The position numbers were made by a program, and so were the translations under genes. A stretch of 64,000 nucleotides of DNA, taken from Archaeoglobales archaeon (GTDB lineage: Archaea > Halobacteriota > Archaeoglobi > Archaeoglobales > Archaeoglobaceae). The notes beneath the pieces are model-generated. The model worked only from the letters and a program-made list of their open reading frames with translations, was not told the origin of the DNA and did not search any database. Below are positions 1 through 11,158 of this stretch, in pieces; position 1 is the stretch's first letter, and each line of letters begins with the position of its first letter. The stretch lies in assembly GCA_030055525.1 (NCBI GenBank), contig JASFYJ010000005.1, positions 53,429 to 117,428 of the forward strand. Reading direction: 5' to 3'.

Positions 1-80
1 CTATTGGCGTTGGCTCCACTTATTACCTTCTGGTAAGCTTTTCCAGTGCTTGGGTCTGAGATTACTACTCTGAACTCCAT
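1..80 (-). CDS. rps6e: 30S ribosomal protein S6e, N-terminal part (runs off window)
   Basis: Reverse complement of 1-80 reads MEFRVVISDPSTGKAYQKVISGANAN, typical of the archaeal S6e N-terminus; not in the ORF track. Confidence 0.85.
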   Translation of the reverse strand, partial: MEFRVVISDPSTGKAYQKVISGANAN

Positions 81-217
81 GCAATACTAAACAAAGATGT
101 GTGCTTATAAATCTTTTCCGCTGCGAACAATTTTTATGTAATCAACTAAATATCAATTGAGTTCAGAAATTTGAGGGCAGCCAGTATTATATACTCAAAG
201 CAATTTTTCAATATAAC

Positions 218-1000
218 ATGAAGATCTTGCTGACTAACGATGATGGCATATACTCTGAAGGGCTTAGGGCTGCATATCATGCGTTAAAAGGTCTTGGGGA
301 AGTTTACGTTGTAGCTCCAGTTATGCAGATGAGTGGAGTTGGAAGAAGTATTTCAATAATGACTCCTATAAGGATATCAAGAGTAAGGATAGATGGTTTG
401 GAAGTTGTAGCTGTCAGTGGTACGCCTACGGATTCCGTTATAATTGGAATACATGAAATAATCGGCGAAGTACCAGATCTTACAGTTTGTGGGATAAATT
501 TTGGTGAAAATCTTAGTACTGAATCTGTAACAACATCTGGTACAGTATGTGCAGCCTTGGAAGCAGCTACCCAGGGAAGTAAAGCAATAGCAATATCCTT
601 AGAGATGCCAGAAGAGCATAAATTTGGACTCAATTCAGCGCAGGATTTTAGATATGCGGCAGATTTTTTAAATTGGATTGCAAAAAAGGTTGTTGAGAGT
701 GATGTAAATGTTGACGTCTTCAACGTCAACATACCTTCGAATCCAAACGGAAAGATTGCATTTACGAGACTTGCTAGGAGAATGTACATTACTAGGGTAG
801 AGAAAAGGTACGATCCGAGAGGTAGAGATTACTACTGGATCAACGGCAAAGAGATAGAGGATGCTGAGGAAGGTACAGATATACATGCTCTAAGATGTGG
901 TTACATATCTATTACTCCGATATCTCTCGACGTCACTGCGAAGATCGACTATAATGTATTCAGGGGGTGGATTGATGAATGGGAAAATAAACGCTGCTAA
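218..1000 (+). CDS. surE: 5'/3'-nucleotidase SurE
   Basis: N-terminus MKILLTNDDGIYSEGLRAAY, SGTPTDSV, GINFGEN motifs. Confidence 0.95.
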   Translation: MKILLTNDDGIYSEGLRAAYHALKGLGEVYVVAPVMQMSGVGRSISIMTPIRISRVRIDGLEVVAVSGTPTDSVIIGIHEIIGEVPDLTVCGINFGENLSTESVTTSGTVCAALEAATQGSKAIAISLEMPEEHKFGLNSAQDFRYAADFLNWIAKKVVESDVNVDVFNVNIPSNPNGKIAFTRLARRMYITRVEKRYDPRGRDYYWINGKEIEDAEEGTDIHALRCGYISITPISLDVTAKIDYNVFRGWIDEWENKRC

Positions 1001-1646
1001 GCTTGCCCTTAATTTAGTAAAAGATGGAACAGTTTTGGGAATTGGAAGTGGCACAACTGTTGAAGTCTTTCTGAACATGCTCGGAGAAAAAATAAAAAAC
1101 GAAGGAATAAAAATTTATGGAATTCCGAGTTCATATCAGTCACATTTTGCGGCTTTGAGAAATGGTATAAAAATTGTGGACCTTGCAGAATACCCGCAGG
1201 CAGACATATGTATAGATAGCGCAGATCAAGTTGATGCGAACATGAACTGTATAAAAGGTGGTGGAGCAGCTTTAACGAGAGAAAAGATCGTTGCAAAAGC
1301 AAGCAAAAAAGTTGTTTTGATGGTTGAAGAAAGAAAGTTGAGTGAAAAATTGAACGCTAAAGTCCCAGTGGAGGTACTACCTTTCGCTTACGGTTTTGTT
1401 TATAAAAAATTGGGGAAAATGGCGAAGTCGGTTGAGTTAAGAACCGGTAGCGGAAAGGTTGGACCCATAATAACAGACAATGGAAATTTTATAATTGACT
1501 GCGATTTTGGAGTTATAGATAACGCTGAAGAACTCGAAAAAGAATTAAAATTAATTTCGGGTGTTATTGAAAGTGGAATTTTTCCAGCAAAGCTGATCGA
1601 TGCTGTCATCGTTGGATCTCAGCACTCAGCAAAATTTTTGGATTAG
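975..1646 (+). CDS. rpiA: ribose-5-phosphate isomerase A
   Basis: GIGSGTTVEVFL, IDSADQVD, KGGGAALTREKIVA motifs; ATG at 975 preferred over the ORF-track start at 897, overlapping surE by 26 bp. Confidence 0.93.
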   Translation: MNGKINAAKLALNLVKDGTVLGIGSGTTVEVFLNMLGEKIKNEGIKIYGIPSSYQSHFAALRNGIKIVDLAEYPQADICIDSADQVDANMNCIKGGGAALTREKIVAKASKKVVLMVEERKLSEKLNAKVPVEVLPFAYGFVYKKLGKMAKSVELRTGSGKVGPIITDNGNFIIDCDFGVIDNAEELEKELKLISGVIESGIFPAKLIDAVIVGSQHSAKFLD

Positions 1647-2693
1647 CTACCACTTGTCTTTATTTCTGATTCTGTAGATAGCCACGATCGCAAAGAATGA
1701 TACTACTGCAATTAAGCCAAAGATTCCGGCTATAAGCATCAAATCAAGTTTTTTAGATATCAAAGCATCAGTTTCTTTTATCCCTGTCTCAATTTCTTTA
1801 AGCTGGGTTTCAATTGAATTTGTTAAATTTGTTGCGGAATCGAATTTTGCCTGTCTTATTAATTCTTTAGCCTTACTTATATTTTTTTCTACTTCTTTTA
1901 GTTTTGCAGAGATATTTTCGAGCCTTAATGTGATTTCCGCCAGATTTTCGATCTGTTCTTTGTCTTTTTCTACCTTTACTTCTAAAAGCAGGTACTTCTT
2001 CTTGACATCGTTGTATCTCCCTTCTATCTCTTCCAGCCTCTTCTCGTACTCTTTAGTCTGTTCTTTAAAGATACATTCTTTGACTTCTTCTTCAATTTCC
2101 GCAAGTATAGCTTCAGCTTCGATGTATTTATCTTCGTTGAATATGCTCTTAGCCTTTAAGAGCTGCTTCGAATCTGTACAATTCTCCTTTTCGAATCTTT
2201 TTATATCTTCATAGAACTTCTGCTTATTTACAGCGGTCAAATTCAGGTCAAAAAGCTTCTTTTCTTCTGAAAAGCTCAATACAGATAGATTGAGTAACCT
2301 TTTATCGATGATCGGCACGTAACCCTGAACCCTAATTATAATCTCGTCAACTCCGCCAAATTCTGGGACATAGAACTTTAAAGAAGTCTCTTCTTTAGCT
2401 GAATACTCGTCATTTGGCGTAGGGAATAGAAATGTTCTTCCATTTTTCATCTTCACTTCAACTTGTATGGCTGCTGAATCAAGTTCGCTGAGAGCTAGAT
2501 AAGTAAGCCCATCCATCTGTTTTGCATCACTATCTGTCTTTGGCTTCAAAGAGCAGCTGGAATATATATGTTCTCCTCCGTAGTAGTAGCTAGTGAATTT
2601 TTCACTGCAGGAGAACGAAAATTCGAAGGCTGAGGCAGGTACTGATATTAACAAAAACAATATAAAAAACTTGGTTATCTCAGTTCGTCCCAT
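1647..2693 (-). CDS. exported coiled-coil protein with C-terminal transmembrane anchor
   Basis: N-terminal signal-like hydrophobic segment, central Lys/Glu coiled coil, C-terminal TM plus basic tail RIRNKDKW. Confidence 0.6.
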   Translation of the reverse strand: MGRTEITKFFILFLLISVPASAFEFSFSCSEKFTSYYYGGEHIYSSCSLKPKTDSDAKQMDGLTYLALSELDSAAIQVEVKMKNGRTFLFPTPNDEYSAKEETSLKFYVPEFGGVDEIIIRVQGYVPIIDKRLLNLSVLSFSEEKKLFDLNLTAVNKQKFYEDIKRFEKENCTDSKQLLKAKSIFNEDKYIEAEAILAEIEEEVKECIFKEQTKEYEKRLEEIEGRYNDVKKKYLLLEVKVEKDKEQIENLAEITLRLENISAKLKEVEKNISKAKELIRQAKFDSATNLTNSIETQLKEIETGIKETDALISKKLDLMLIAGIFGLIAVVSFFAIVAIYRIRNKDKW

Positions 2694-3844
2694 CTTTTCC
2701 TCCTCCGAATTTTTATTAGAACTACTATTATTAAAAATACCGCTGCTAAAGAAGCTAAGATATACAATGGATTGAAGGGTAACGCTATTGATGGGATAAA
2801 ACCACCCTTCTGAGTCTCTGCAGTTATTTGATCGATCAAACCCTCTACAGTATCCTTTAGAGATTTTACGTCGGTAGTTACTTCTTCTAGAATACTCCTA
2901 GCCTTGGTATAATCACCATTCTCTATCAAGTTTTTGGCATCTTTTAGATTATTTTTTAGCGAGTTGAGAGCATCTTCGTACTCTTTTTGTTTCAATGCAA
3001 GATCAGTGTATCTCTCGCTTCCCTTTATCTTTTCAAGTAAAACTGATGAATTCATCAGCAACTTCTGCACTTTAGATACTTCTGAATCTACATCAATGTA
3101 CATCTTTTCAACAACCTTCTTGTTAGAGAGATCAAAAAGTTTTTTTAACGCATCCGAAGCCATTTTTAGCTTTTCATCTGCTTTTATGTAGTTTTTGCTT
3201 AGAAGGTAGGACTCGGCAGAATCTATTAAATCTGAAACATTTTTGAAATCTTCCTCGCTGTATAAACCTTCAGATTTGAGTGTTTCTTTAAGTTCGCTTA
3301 AATTTGCCCTGATAATTTTTATATCGTTTTTGAAGATCACCTCGTTTGCGACTTTTATTGTTACATTCGGTAAAGCGTTGGATTCGCAGTCTTCACAACT
3401 TGCAGCCAATGCAACGAATTCGCAGAGCCTAACGTTACATGTAGGAACTGTTGCTGTTAGATTCGCAGTTATCTTGTCGATTCCCTTCTCTTCGGTTCCA
3501 GTTTTGAAATATTTGGCATCGATCTGAGCCTTCTTTCCACTCATCTGTTCATCCCAAGCACCGCCTTGATAGTAATCAACGATCAGCCTCCATACCGCAT
3601 CGTTCAGATCTGTTTGGAAGTAGTAAGTTCTTGCGTTATTTTCTTCGCCACCGATAAGAATTCGGTATGCCGAGCTTTTTGGATAGACTACATAGTTTAG
3701 ATATATCTTTTCTCCAGCGGTGTAGCAATCTTCTTCGGGAGTTATCGTATACTCAACTTTAAAATGTTTCTCACTGAGCGTTTCTAAGGCTAAAGTTGGA
3801 GCCGTGGTGAGTATTAACACTAGTAAAGTAACTGCTAAACGCAT
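2675..3844 (-). CDS. exported coiled-coil protein with C-terminal transmembrane anchor (same architecture as neighbour)
   Basis: Signal peptide, extracellular domain with Cys, coiled coil, C-terminal TM plus RRRKRWDELR. Confidence 0.6.
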   Translation of the reverse strand: MRLAVTLLVLILTTAPTLALETLSEKHFKVEYTITPEEDCYTAGEKIYLNYVVYPKSSAYRILIGGEENNARTYYFQTDLNDAVWRLIVDYYQGGAWDEQMSGKKAQIDAKYFKTGTEEKGIDKITANLTATVPTCNVRLCEFVALAASCEDCESNALPNVTIKVANEVIFKNDIKIIRANLSELKETLKSEGLYSEEDFKNVSDLIDSAESYLLSKNYIKADEKLKMASDALKKLFDLSNKKVVEKMYIDVDSEVSKVQKLLMNSSVLLEKIKGSERYTDLALKQKEYEDALNSLKNNLKDAKNLIENGDYTKARSILEEVTTDVKSLKDTVEGLIDQITAETQKGGFIPSIALPFNPLYILASLAAVFLIIVVLIKIRRRKRWDELR

Positions 3845-3972
3845 ACAAAAATTTTTTCAAAAAAGAATTTAAAATTTTCTAAGAACGAGGAGATAGCTGC
3901 TGGGTGACGTTTCAGTCTAATTCTCATCTTAAAAAATTGACTAGAAAGTACATTGGATACGCAAAACCTAAA

Positions 3973-5118
<1,146 letters not shown>

Positions 5119-5119
<1 letters not shown>

Positions 5120-5475
5120 TACCTTCTGTATACTTCCCCTATATCAAGCTCGATTCTTTCACTTATTAGATCCATTATCTCTCCAACTACGGCTAACAGC
5201 TTGTTATAGGAGTCTATGAACCTGACAACACTTTCCCTTGTGTTCAACTTGGATTGAATTTCCGTTAATTGACTCAACAATTCGTGATCAAATTCACCGG
5301 ACATCTGCTTCATCATGAAGTCCTGCTGTTTTTGCTGGAATTCAACTAGCATCTCTTGTGCCACTTCATCGTTTCTTAGTTCTCTTTCCGTTTCCAAAAA
5401 ATTCTTGTACTCTTCCAGCTGCGTTATACATGCAGCGAGCTCTAAAGCCTTCTCCCTTACTGACTCACTTAACAT
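5119..5475 (-). CDS. YlbF/YmcA (DUF964)-like protein
   Basis: Small helical protein, pattern KALELAACITQLEEYKNFLETERELRNDEVAQEMLVEFQQKQ. Confidence 0.6.
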
Positions 5476-5732
5476 TTCAACTCACCTTTTTCAATTTTTG
5501 ATTTGTCTCTCTTCAACTATATTAACTTTCCCATTCAAAATACAAATTCAAATTATAAAATATATTTTTTAAATTTACAGATGCGCTATGAAAGCTTTTG
5601 GAGCCGTTTCACCCAACTTAGTGGCCAGTTCAAGAAATTCTTGAATTAAATTTACAAAACTATTCGCAAAGTTCATTATGTTCATGTCATCCTAAGTTTT
5701 TTTGATCGCGTAGCCCAGACCTTTTTCGCTTC

Positions 5733-6240
5733 TTAATCACCAAAGATCTTCGTAGCATTGATGGCTGTTTTTTGCCAAATTGCAACGCTCAAGTTCGTCA
5801 GAGTATCATCTTCAGTTACTAAGGCAATGGAACCTTCAAGGGATATTATAAAGAGCTTCAAAAATCCCATCAAATAGTAGAATAAAACATCTAAAAGCTT
5901 ACAGATCAACTCATCGCTTTGAGAAACAACGGTCAAAAACTCTGGAAGTCTTTTCTAGAGGAATTCGGAAGTACTTCTCTATGCCCAACCACTATAAGGT
6001 GTTCAAAAAAACTTGGCAAGTGCTTTAAATAAAGCAGATACGCAAGTTTTGGATTTTTAGATGTGTTAGCCCAGCACAAGAATGTTCAAAACTTGTTTCC
6101 TACCTCTAAGTTTGCTATTGTGCTTTTAAGTAAAGCTTTAGCAAGGTTTTCTGGTGTATCACTGAAATCTTCCTCCTGCGCAGCTGCAGGGGAAAAGAGA
6201 TCAATAACCCGATGGCGAGCAGAACGCTTAACTTCACCAC
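5733..6240 (-). pseudogene. decayed gene for a small secreted or membrane protein
   Basis: GTG at 6240 reads VVKLSVLLAIGLLISFP, then a frame change at the ggggaaaa run (about 6189-6196) continues as AAAQEEDFSDTPENLAKALLKSTIANLEVGNKF*; further stop (about 6086) and frame change before ...EFLTVVSQSDELICKLLDVLFYYLMGF... Confidence 0.5.
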
Positions 6241-6435
6241 ACCTACTTACTTTTTAGTACTCGCGATATTGCAATTAATCTTCAGTATTTATACTTTTTG
6301 ATTTTTGCCAAATATTATCGTTTACGTCTTTAGTATCATCTTCAAAGATGCAGTAGAAAATTTTAAATCTCGGTAAAGTTTTCACTTCTCAGTGACTTTC
6401 ATTGGTTCCAAAAAAATGACGGCTGTTGTGAGACC

Positions 6436-7296
6436 ATGATGCTGGAAAAGTTGGAGGAAAGGAAAAGTCAATTAGAAAAGGAGGTTCAGGATCTAATAAA
6501 GAGGAGGGACGAACTCAACGAAGCATCAAAGAACTATGCAAAGAAGAGGGACGAGCTTAACGCTAAAGTGAAGGAGCTTTTGGCAAGGGCTAAAGAGTTA
6601 AAGGCTAGAAGAGATGAATTGAACGTAAGAATAAAAGAACTGAAAGACAAAAAGGGGAAACTTTACGATGAAATAGATGCACTCTACAGCGAAGTAGACA
6701 AGTTGAGGAAGAGCATTGACAAGGGTGGAAGACCGCTTGGAGAGATCGAAAGGGAGATAAGAAGACTTGAATTTAGGCAGCAGACAAGTGTCTTGACGAT
6801 TGAAAAAGAGAGAGCACTCGTGGAGAGAATATCTAGGCTTAGAAAAGAGCTCGAAGAAAGAAAGGCCCAGCTCGAGAAACATGAAGGTTTTAAGAAGCTG
6901 ATTGCAAGGATAAGAGAACTGAAAGATAATTTAAGAGAAGTCAACAACGAAATGAAAAGCTTGGTTGAGCAGGCAGACAAGTACCACGAAGAACTCGTAA
7001 AAATCTTGGCTGAAGTTGATGCATCTAGAAAGATGGCAGACGAAATGCATGAGAACTTTGTAAAAAGCAAAAAAGAAGCTGATGCCTGTCACGAAGAAGC
7101 TTTAAAGAAGAGAAAAGACATCAGAGATCTTGAGAAGGTAATAAAGGCGCTAAAATCCAGGCAAGCCAAATCTAAGGAGCAGATAGAAAAAGAAGAACTG
7201 ATAAAGAAAGCAAAGCAGATATACGAGATGTTCAAGAGAGGAGAAAAGATAGAGACTGAAGATTTGCTTATTCTCCAGCGGGCTGGTTTAATTTAA
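6436..7296 (+). CDS. archaeal long coiled-coil protein
   Basis: Almost entirely K/E/R/L heptad-like sequence over 286 aa. Confidence 0.7.
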   Translation: MMLEKLEERKSQLEKEVQDLIKRRDELNEASKNYAKKRDELNAKVKELLARAKELKARRDELNVRIKELKDKKGKLYDEIDALYSEVDKLRKSIDKGGRPLGEIEREIRRLEFRQQTSVLTIEKERALVERISRLRKELEERKAQLEKHEGFKKLIARIRELKDNLREVNNEMKSLVEQADKYHEELVKILAEVDASRKMADEMHENFVKSKKEADACHEEALKKRKDIRDLEKVIKALKSRQAKSKEQIEKEELIKKAKQIYEMFKRGEKIETEDLLILQRAGLI

Positions 7297-7870
7297 CTTT
7301 TTCGTAACCCATCCTAAGAGCTTTTAAATTTATTTCGTGTAGATTTTCTGGAATTACGTATTTTACAGCCCATTCCAAGTCTTCATAGCTGAATGGCATC
7401 GGATAGATCGCAAAAGTTGCACCAATGATCGCAACGTTTGTCGCTTGGATACTTCCTGCTTTTTCCGCTATTTCAGTGATGTTTAAAGCGTGAACTTTAC
7501 AGATCTTTGAGATATCACTTATTATCTCCTCTATCTCTGGATACCTTGCTATCCCTGTTGTAACTGATGGTGGTATTATCTTCCTTGTGTTCAAAACAAC
7601 TATGCTTTTTTCAGATAAATACTTTGCATATCTGAGCGCCTCTACTGGCTCTAAAGCTATGAGTAAATCTGCATCGCCCTCTGGGACGAGTGGGGAGTAG
7701 ACCTCTCCAATCCTTACGTGAACCTCTACGCTTCCTCCTCTTTGCGCCATTCCGTGTGTTTCAGCAGTTAAGACATTATTTTCAGCTTTCATGGCAGCTC
7801 TTGCCAATATCGCTGCAGTTGTCAGTGCCCCTTGTCCTCCAACACCTACAATAACTATGTTCAATTTCAT
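7268..7870 (-). CDS. iorB: indolepyruvate ferredoxin oxidoreductase, beta subunit
   Basis: VIVGVGGQGALTTAAILARAA, ETHGMAQRGGSVEVHVRIG motifs. Confidence 0.88.
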   Translation of the reverse strand: MKLNIVIVGVGGQGALTTAAILARAAMKAENNVLTAETHGMAQRGGSVEVHVRIGEVYSPLVPEGDADLLIALEPVEALRYAKYLSEKSIVVLNTRKIIPPSVTTGIARYPEIEEIISDISKICKVHALNITEIAEKAGSIQATNVAIIGATFAIYPMPFSYEDLEWAVKYVIPENLHEINLKALRMGYEKVKLNQPAGE

Positions 7871-7893
7871 GAGGGAATGAACAGTTTAGAGTT

Positions 7894-9327
7894 TTATAAC
7901 TTTAAGCTTTCAATTCCTACCGCTGATAGAAATCTTCTCTTTATAGCATCTGAAATTAGTTTGGCAAGTGTATCCTTATCAGCAACCTCTCCAAAAATCC
8001 CGAGTGGGATTTGAGCACCTGCCGCATGGGCATGTCCTCCAGCACTTCCAACGTCTTGGAATGCCTTTTTAAGAACCTCTCCTATATTGATCCTTACATC
8101 TTTGTTCCTTGCGCTTACGTAGACCACATCTTTTACTATTCCGTAAACTACAACCGTTGATACGCCCTCAAGTTTTAAAAGAAAGTCTGCTGCCTGTGGC
8201 AAGGCATCTCTGTCGTTTGTAAAACCTGCAAAGCTAATTAGAAAGCTTGAATATATTTGTCTGTTCTTTATAGCTGCACCCAAAACTTCTAGAGCCTCTA
8301 CAGACATTGCGGGCCTTTCCATTTTTTCTATTAGTTCGTGATCGACAAGAGGATAAAGATATGCTGCTGCAAGAAAATCGGAAATTTTGGCATTTTTCTT
8401 AAAATCATCGGTTTCAACCTTTATACCGAAAAGAAGTGCTGTAGCAAGAGTTTTTGTTGGTATTATTTTTAGAATTTTTATGTATTCTACCAAAATCGTT
8501 GCTGTAGCGCCAACATTCGTTCTTATATCTACATATTCAGCTTTTGCATCATCCGCCGGATGGTGGTCGATAATTATAGATATTTCAACGTTCTGCGGTA
8601 TGGAATTGTTTTTACCTGGTCCTGAGGAATCTACGATGGCAAACTTTGAATACCTGCTAAGGTCGGCATTTTTAGCATTTATCATAGGTATTTCAAGTAG
8701 ATTCACCATTGCTCTGTTTTTGTGATGTAGTATCTCACCATAGTAGAGTATATCTGCATCGACGCCGAAAGTTTTTGCTATCTCTTTAAGTGTGTAGGCT
8801 GAAGAGATCGCATCAGGATCGGGATTGTCGTGAGTAAATATTCCCAACTTTTTACCTTTCATTTCAGCAAGTATCTTTTTTAGTTTTCCTAATTTTTGGT
8901 AAGTTTCCAGCTTCTTAATTTCTTCAATTATTGCGCTTTTTATTGCATCTGCCGATAGTACAACAACCTCGACACCTAAACTTTCAAGGTCCTCTTTTGC
9001 CTTTGGAGTTGTAACCTTTACAATTATTGGAGTTTCTCGGATGAATTCTTTTATTTTTTTGGCAACTTTGATGTTAGTTTCATCACTTGGGCTTAAAATT
9101 AAAATTGCAGAAAATTTTTGTAGCTCCAGATCTTTGTAGCTTTCTATTTTTTCTGGTTCTCTAAGAAGAGCATCGTAGCCTTCATGTACTAAAAAGTCTA
9201 CTATATCCTTCTGTGGATCTATTACGAGCACACTTTTTCCGAACTTTGTAAGCTCCTTGATAACACCTATGCTTATTGCATCCGATCCGATAACTAAATA
9301 GTCATAGCCTTTACCGTTCTCTGCCAT
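7894..9327 (-). CDS. DHH-family phosphoesterase with N-terminal TrkA-N/RCK-like domain
   Basis: Rossmann-like N-terminus; THDNPDPDAISSAY, VDSSGPG, DHHPAD, GSAGGHAHAAG motifs. Confidence 0.88.
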   Translation of the reverse strand: MAENGKGYDYLVIGSDAISIGVIKELTKFGKSVLVIDPQKDIVDFLVHEGYDALLREPEKIESYKDLELQKFSAILILSPSDETNIKVAKKIKEFIRETPIIVKVTTPKAKEDLESLGVEVVVLSADAIKSAIIEEIKKLETYQKLGKLKKILAEMKGKKLGIFTHDNPDPDAISSAYTLKEIAKTFGVDADILYYGEILHHKNRAMVNLLEIPMINAKNADLSRYSKFAIVDSSGPGKNNSIPQNVEISIIIDHHPADDAKAEYVDIRTNVGATATILVEYIKILKIIPTKTLATALLFGIKVETDDFKKNAKISDFLAAAYLYPLVDHELIEKMERPAMSVEALEVLGAAIKNRQIYSSFLISFAGFTNDRDALPQAADFLLKLEGVSTVVVYGIVKDVVYVSARNKDVRINIGEVLKKAFQDVGSAGGHAHAAGAQIPLGIFGEVADKDTLAKLISDAIKRRFLSAVGIESLKL

Positions 9328-9355
9328 TCTTTAATTACTCAATTACAAGTAAATT

Positions 9356-10132
9356 TTAATCTTTCCATGATTCTTCATCTACCTTTGTACGCCATAAAGA
9401 ACTCATTATAGACGCTAACTTTGGGTTCTTGAACTTCTTCACTAACCTCAAATCGTTCGGATATCCGATAAATGGATCTATGCTTTTTTCAACTGTATTA
9501 ACGACCCAGATTCGAATTCTCTCTCTTTTAGCCTCTTCGGAGTATTGGGAGTAGAAATCTAAGAATGGATCTATCTTCTTCTCTGTGGGGACTACTATAG
9601 TATATATTCCATTAAAGCTTCTTGATAACTTTTTGTGTACTTCGAAATCTTCGTAAACGTCCTCTATTAGCGAATATACTACGTTGTAAATTTTATCACC
9701 GCTCACGTATCTTCGTATATACTCCCCATCATCTACCTCATAATCTTCAAAGAATGAATCTGTTACGGCCCTCATCACATGAAGCGAGTTAAAAAATTTT
9801 TTAGATTTTTCATATTCAACTAGCGAAATTTTAAAATCTTCCAATTCCACCAAACTTTTTTCGCGAACGTAGAAACTAATACCGTCTTTTTCGATATTTA
9901 CAAATCGAAGATTTTTTATTTTTATAAATTCCTCGAATAGATTGTTTACAAAATTTGAAACTTTTCTCTCTGTCAAACTCCTAGCTTCCTTTCCTAGGAC
10001 TACTAAATGAGCTCTTATAATTTTTCTTGCAATTTCTTCTTTCGTTACAACTTTTCGCCCTTCGATCATCCGGTATAGCATTTCGATAACATCCCGCTCC
10101 ATTTGAAAAAAGTTTATACCAATGTTTTTCAC
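9356..10132 (-). CDS. hypothetical protein
   Basis: Intact 258-aa ORF with archaeal codon/aa composition; no family recognised. Confidence 0.6.
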   Translation of the reverse strand: MKNIGINFFQMERDVIEMLYRMIEGRKVVTKEEIARKIIRAHLVVLGKEARSLTERKVSNFVNNLFEEFIKIKNLRFVNIEKDGISFYVREKSLVELEDFKISLVEYEKSKKFFNSLHVMRAVTDSFFEDYEVDDGEYIRRYVSGDKIYNVVYSLIEDVYEDFEVHKKLSRSFNGIYTIVVPTEKKIDPFLDFYSQYSEEAKRERIRIWVVNTVEKSIDPFIGYPNDLRLVKKFKNPKLASIMSSLWRTKVDEESWKD

Positions 10133-10188
10133 TTTGTCGATAATCGTATATTTGAGCGAAAGGGATTTAAAAGAGTTTACAGATAAGA

Positions 10189-10604
10189 TAATGATTATGT
10201 ACCGATATCCGTTGGAGATCGTTTCGGATATCTACCTTAGCAAGGTTGGTGGATATAGCTACGAGTTGGATGAAAAAGAGGTAGGCATAAATGCAAAGGC
10301 TCTGGAAATGAACACATCTTTAATACCTAATGAGACCTTTGTCACTATTAGGTTGTTTAGAGGAAAAATTAAACCGTACTTTTTCAAGAGGAGGTTTTTG
10401 ATTGTTGGGGTAGAAGAAAACATGGATTGTTACGAGCTTACGAAGAATGGAGAGGTAGTACTCTCTGAAAGTTTGGGGGAAACTGTTGAAGTTGGAGAAG
10501 AAGTTATAATAAATGCTGTCGAGTTCTTTAGGGTTGATGGAGATTACTCTAATTTGTTAAAAGCGATTTTATGTCGCTTAGAGAGCCTGAAAAAAGAGAA
10601 TTGA
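10189..10604 (+). CDS. hypothetical protein
   Basis: Intact ORF directly upstream of the NIP7-like gene and overlapping it; start uncertain (track start 10122). Confidence 0.55.
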
Positions 10605-11095
10605 AGGTTTTAGCTTCAGCAATCAATTTTTTTGGATCTAAGGAAGTAGTCGAGGATTTCAAACTTTTAGTCAAGGGGAGAGAACTTTATGCAGTATCTA
10701 AAGACTTATGGGATTTTATAAAAAACGCTAAAAATATAGAATGGATATGTGGTATAAAGTTGGGTGAAATTGGGAGCAGAAGACTGAAGTTATCTCTAGA
10801 GGGTTCTTTCTGGCTTGTAAAAAATGAAAAAAAGAATGTTTATGTAAATGAGAAAGGAGAAATGCTTTTTTTATACGGACGAGATTTATTTAAAAGTTCA
10901 GTTGAGAAGTACTCAGAATTCGAAGAGAACGAAATCGTTTTTGTATGCAACAAGTTCGGTGACATTTTAGGCATCGGAAAAACCAGATTTTCATCTTTCA
11001 AACTACAAGAAGTTGACCCTGAAAGGATCGTTGTTGAAAATCTTGTAGATAGAGGAGAATATATAAGACAGAAAAAACTTTACGACTCTTTTTAG
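10571..11095 (+). CDS. NIP7-like ribosome biogenesis protein with C-terminal PUA domain
   Basis: FLYGRDLFKSSV and EVDPERIVVENLVDRGEYIRQKK match the eukaryotic NIP7 pattern FLYGNHVLKSGL ... [20 protein letters not shown]. Confidence 0.75.
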   Translation: MSLREPEKRELKVLASAINFFGSKEVVEDFKLLVKGRELYAVSKDLWDFIKNAKNIEWICGIKLGEIGSRRLKLSLEGSFWLVKNEKKNVYVNEKGEMLFLYGRDLFKSSVEKYSEFEENEIVFVCNKFGDILGIGKTRFSSFKLQEVDPERIVVENLVDRGEYIRQKKLYDSF

Positions 11096-11158
11096 TTCTA
11101 AAAGCTATTTTTGAAATGCAAACGAGATTTTTATAAACTTCGAATCGATACAGAAGTT

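Noticed and set aside
304-789. 161-aa minus-strand ORF
   Set aside because: Antisense to surE, no recognisable domain
6086-6088. In-frame TGA read as possible selenocysteine in the decayed gene
   Set aside because: Other frame changes are present and no SECIS-like context was identified; decay is simpler
6063-6257. 64-aa plus-strand ORF
   Set aside because: Antisense to the decayed secreted-protein gene; no SD-like sequence or domain
6684-7070. 128-aa minus-strand Ser/Leu-rich ORF
   Set aside because: Shadow of the coiled-coil gene; Lys/Glu codons read backwards give Ser/Phe/Leu
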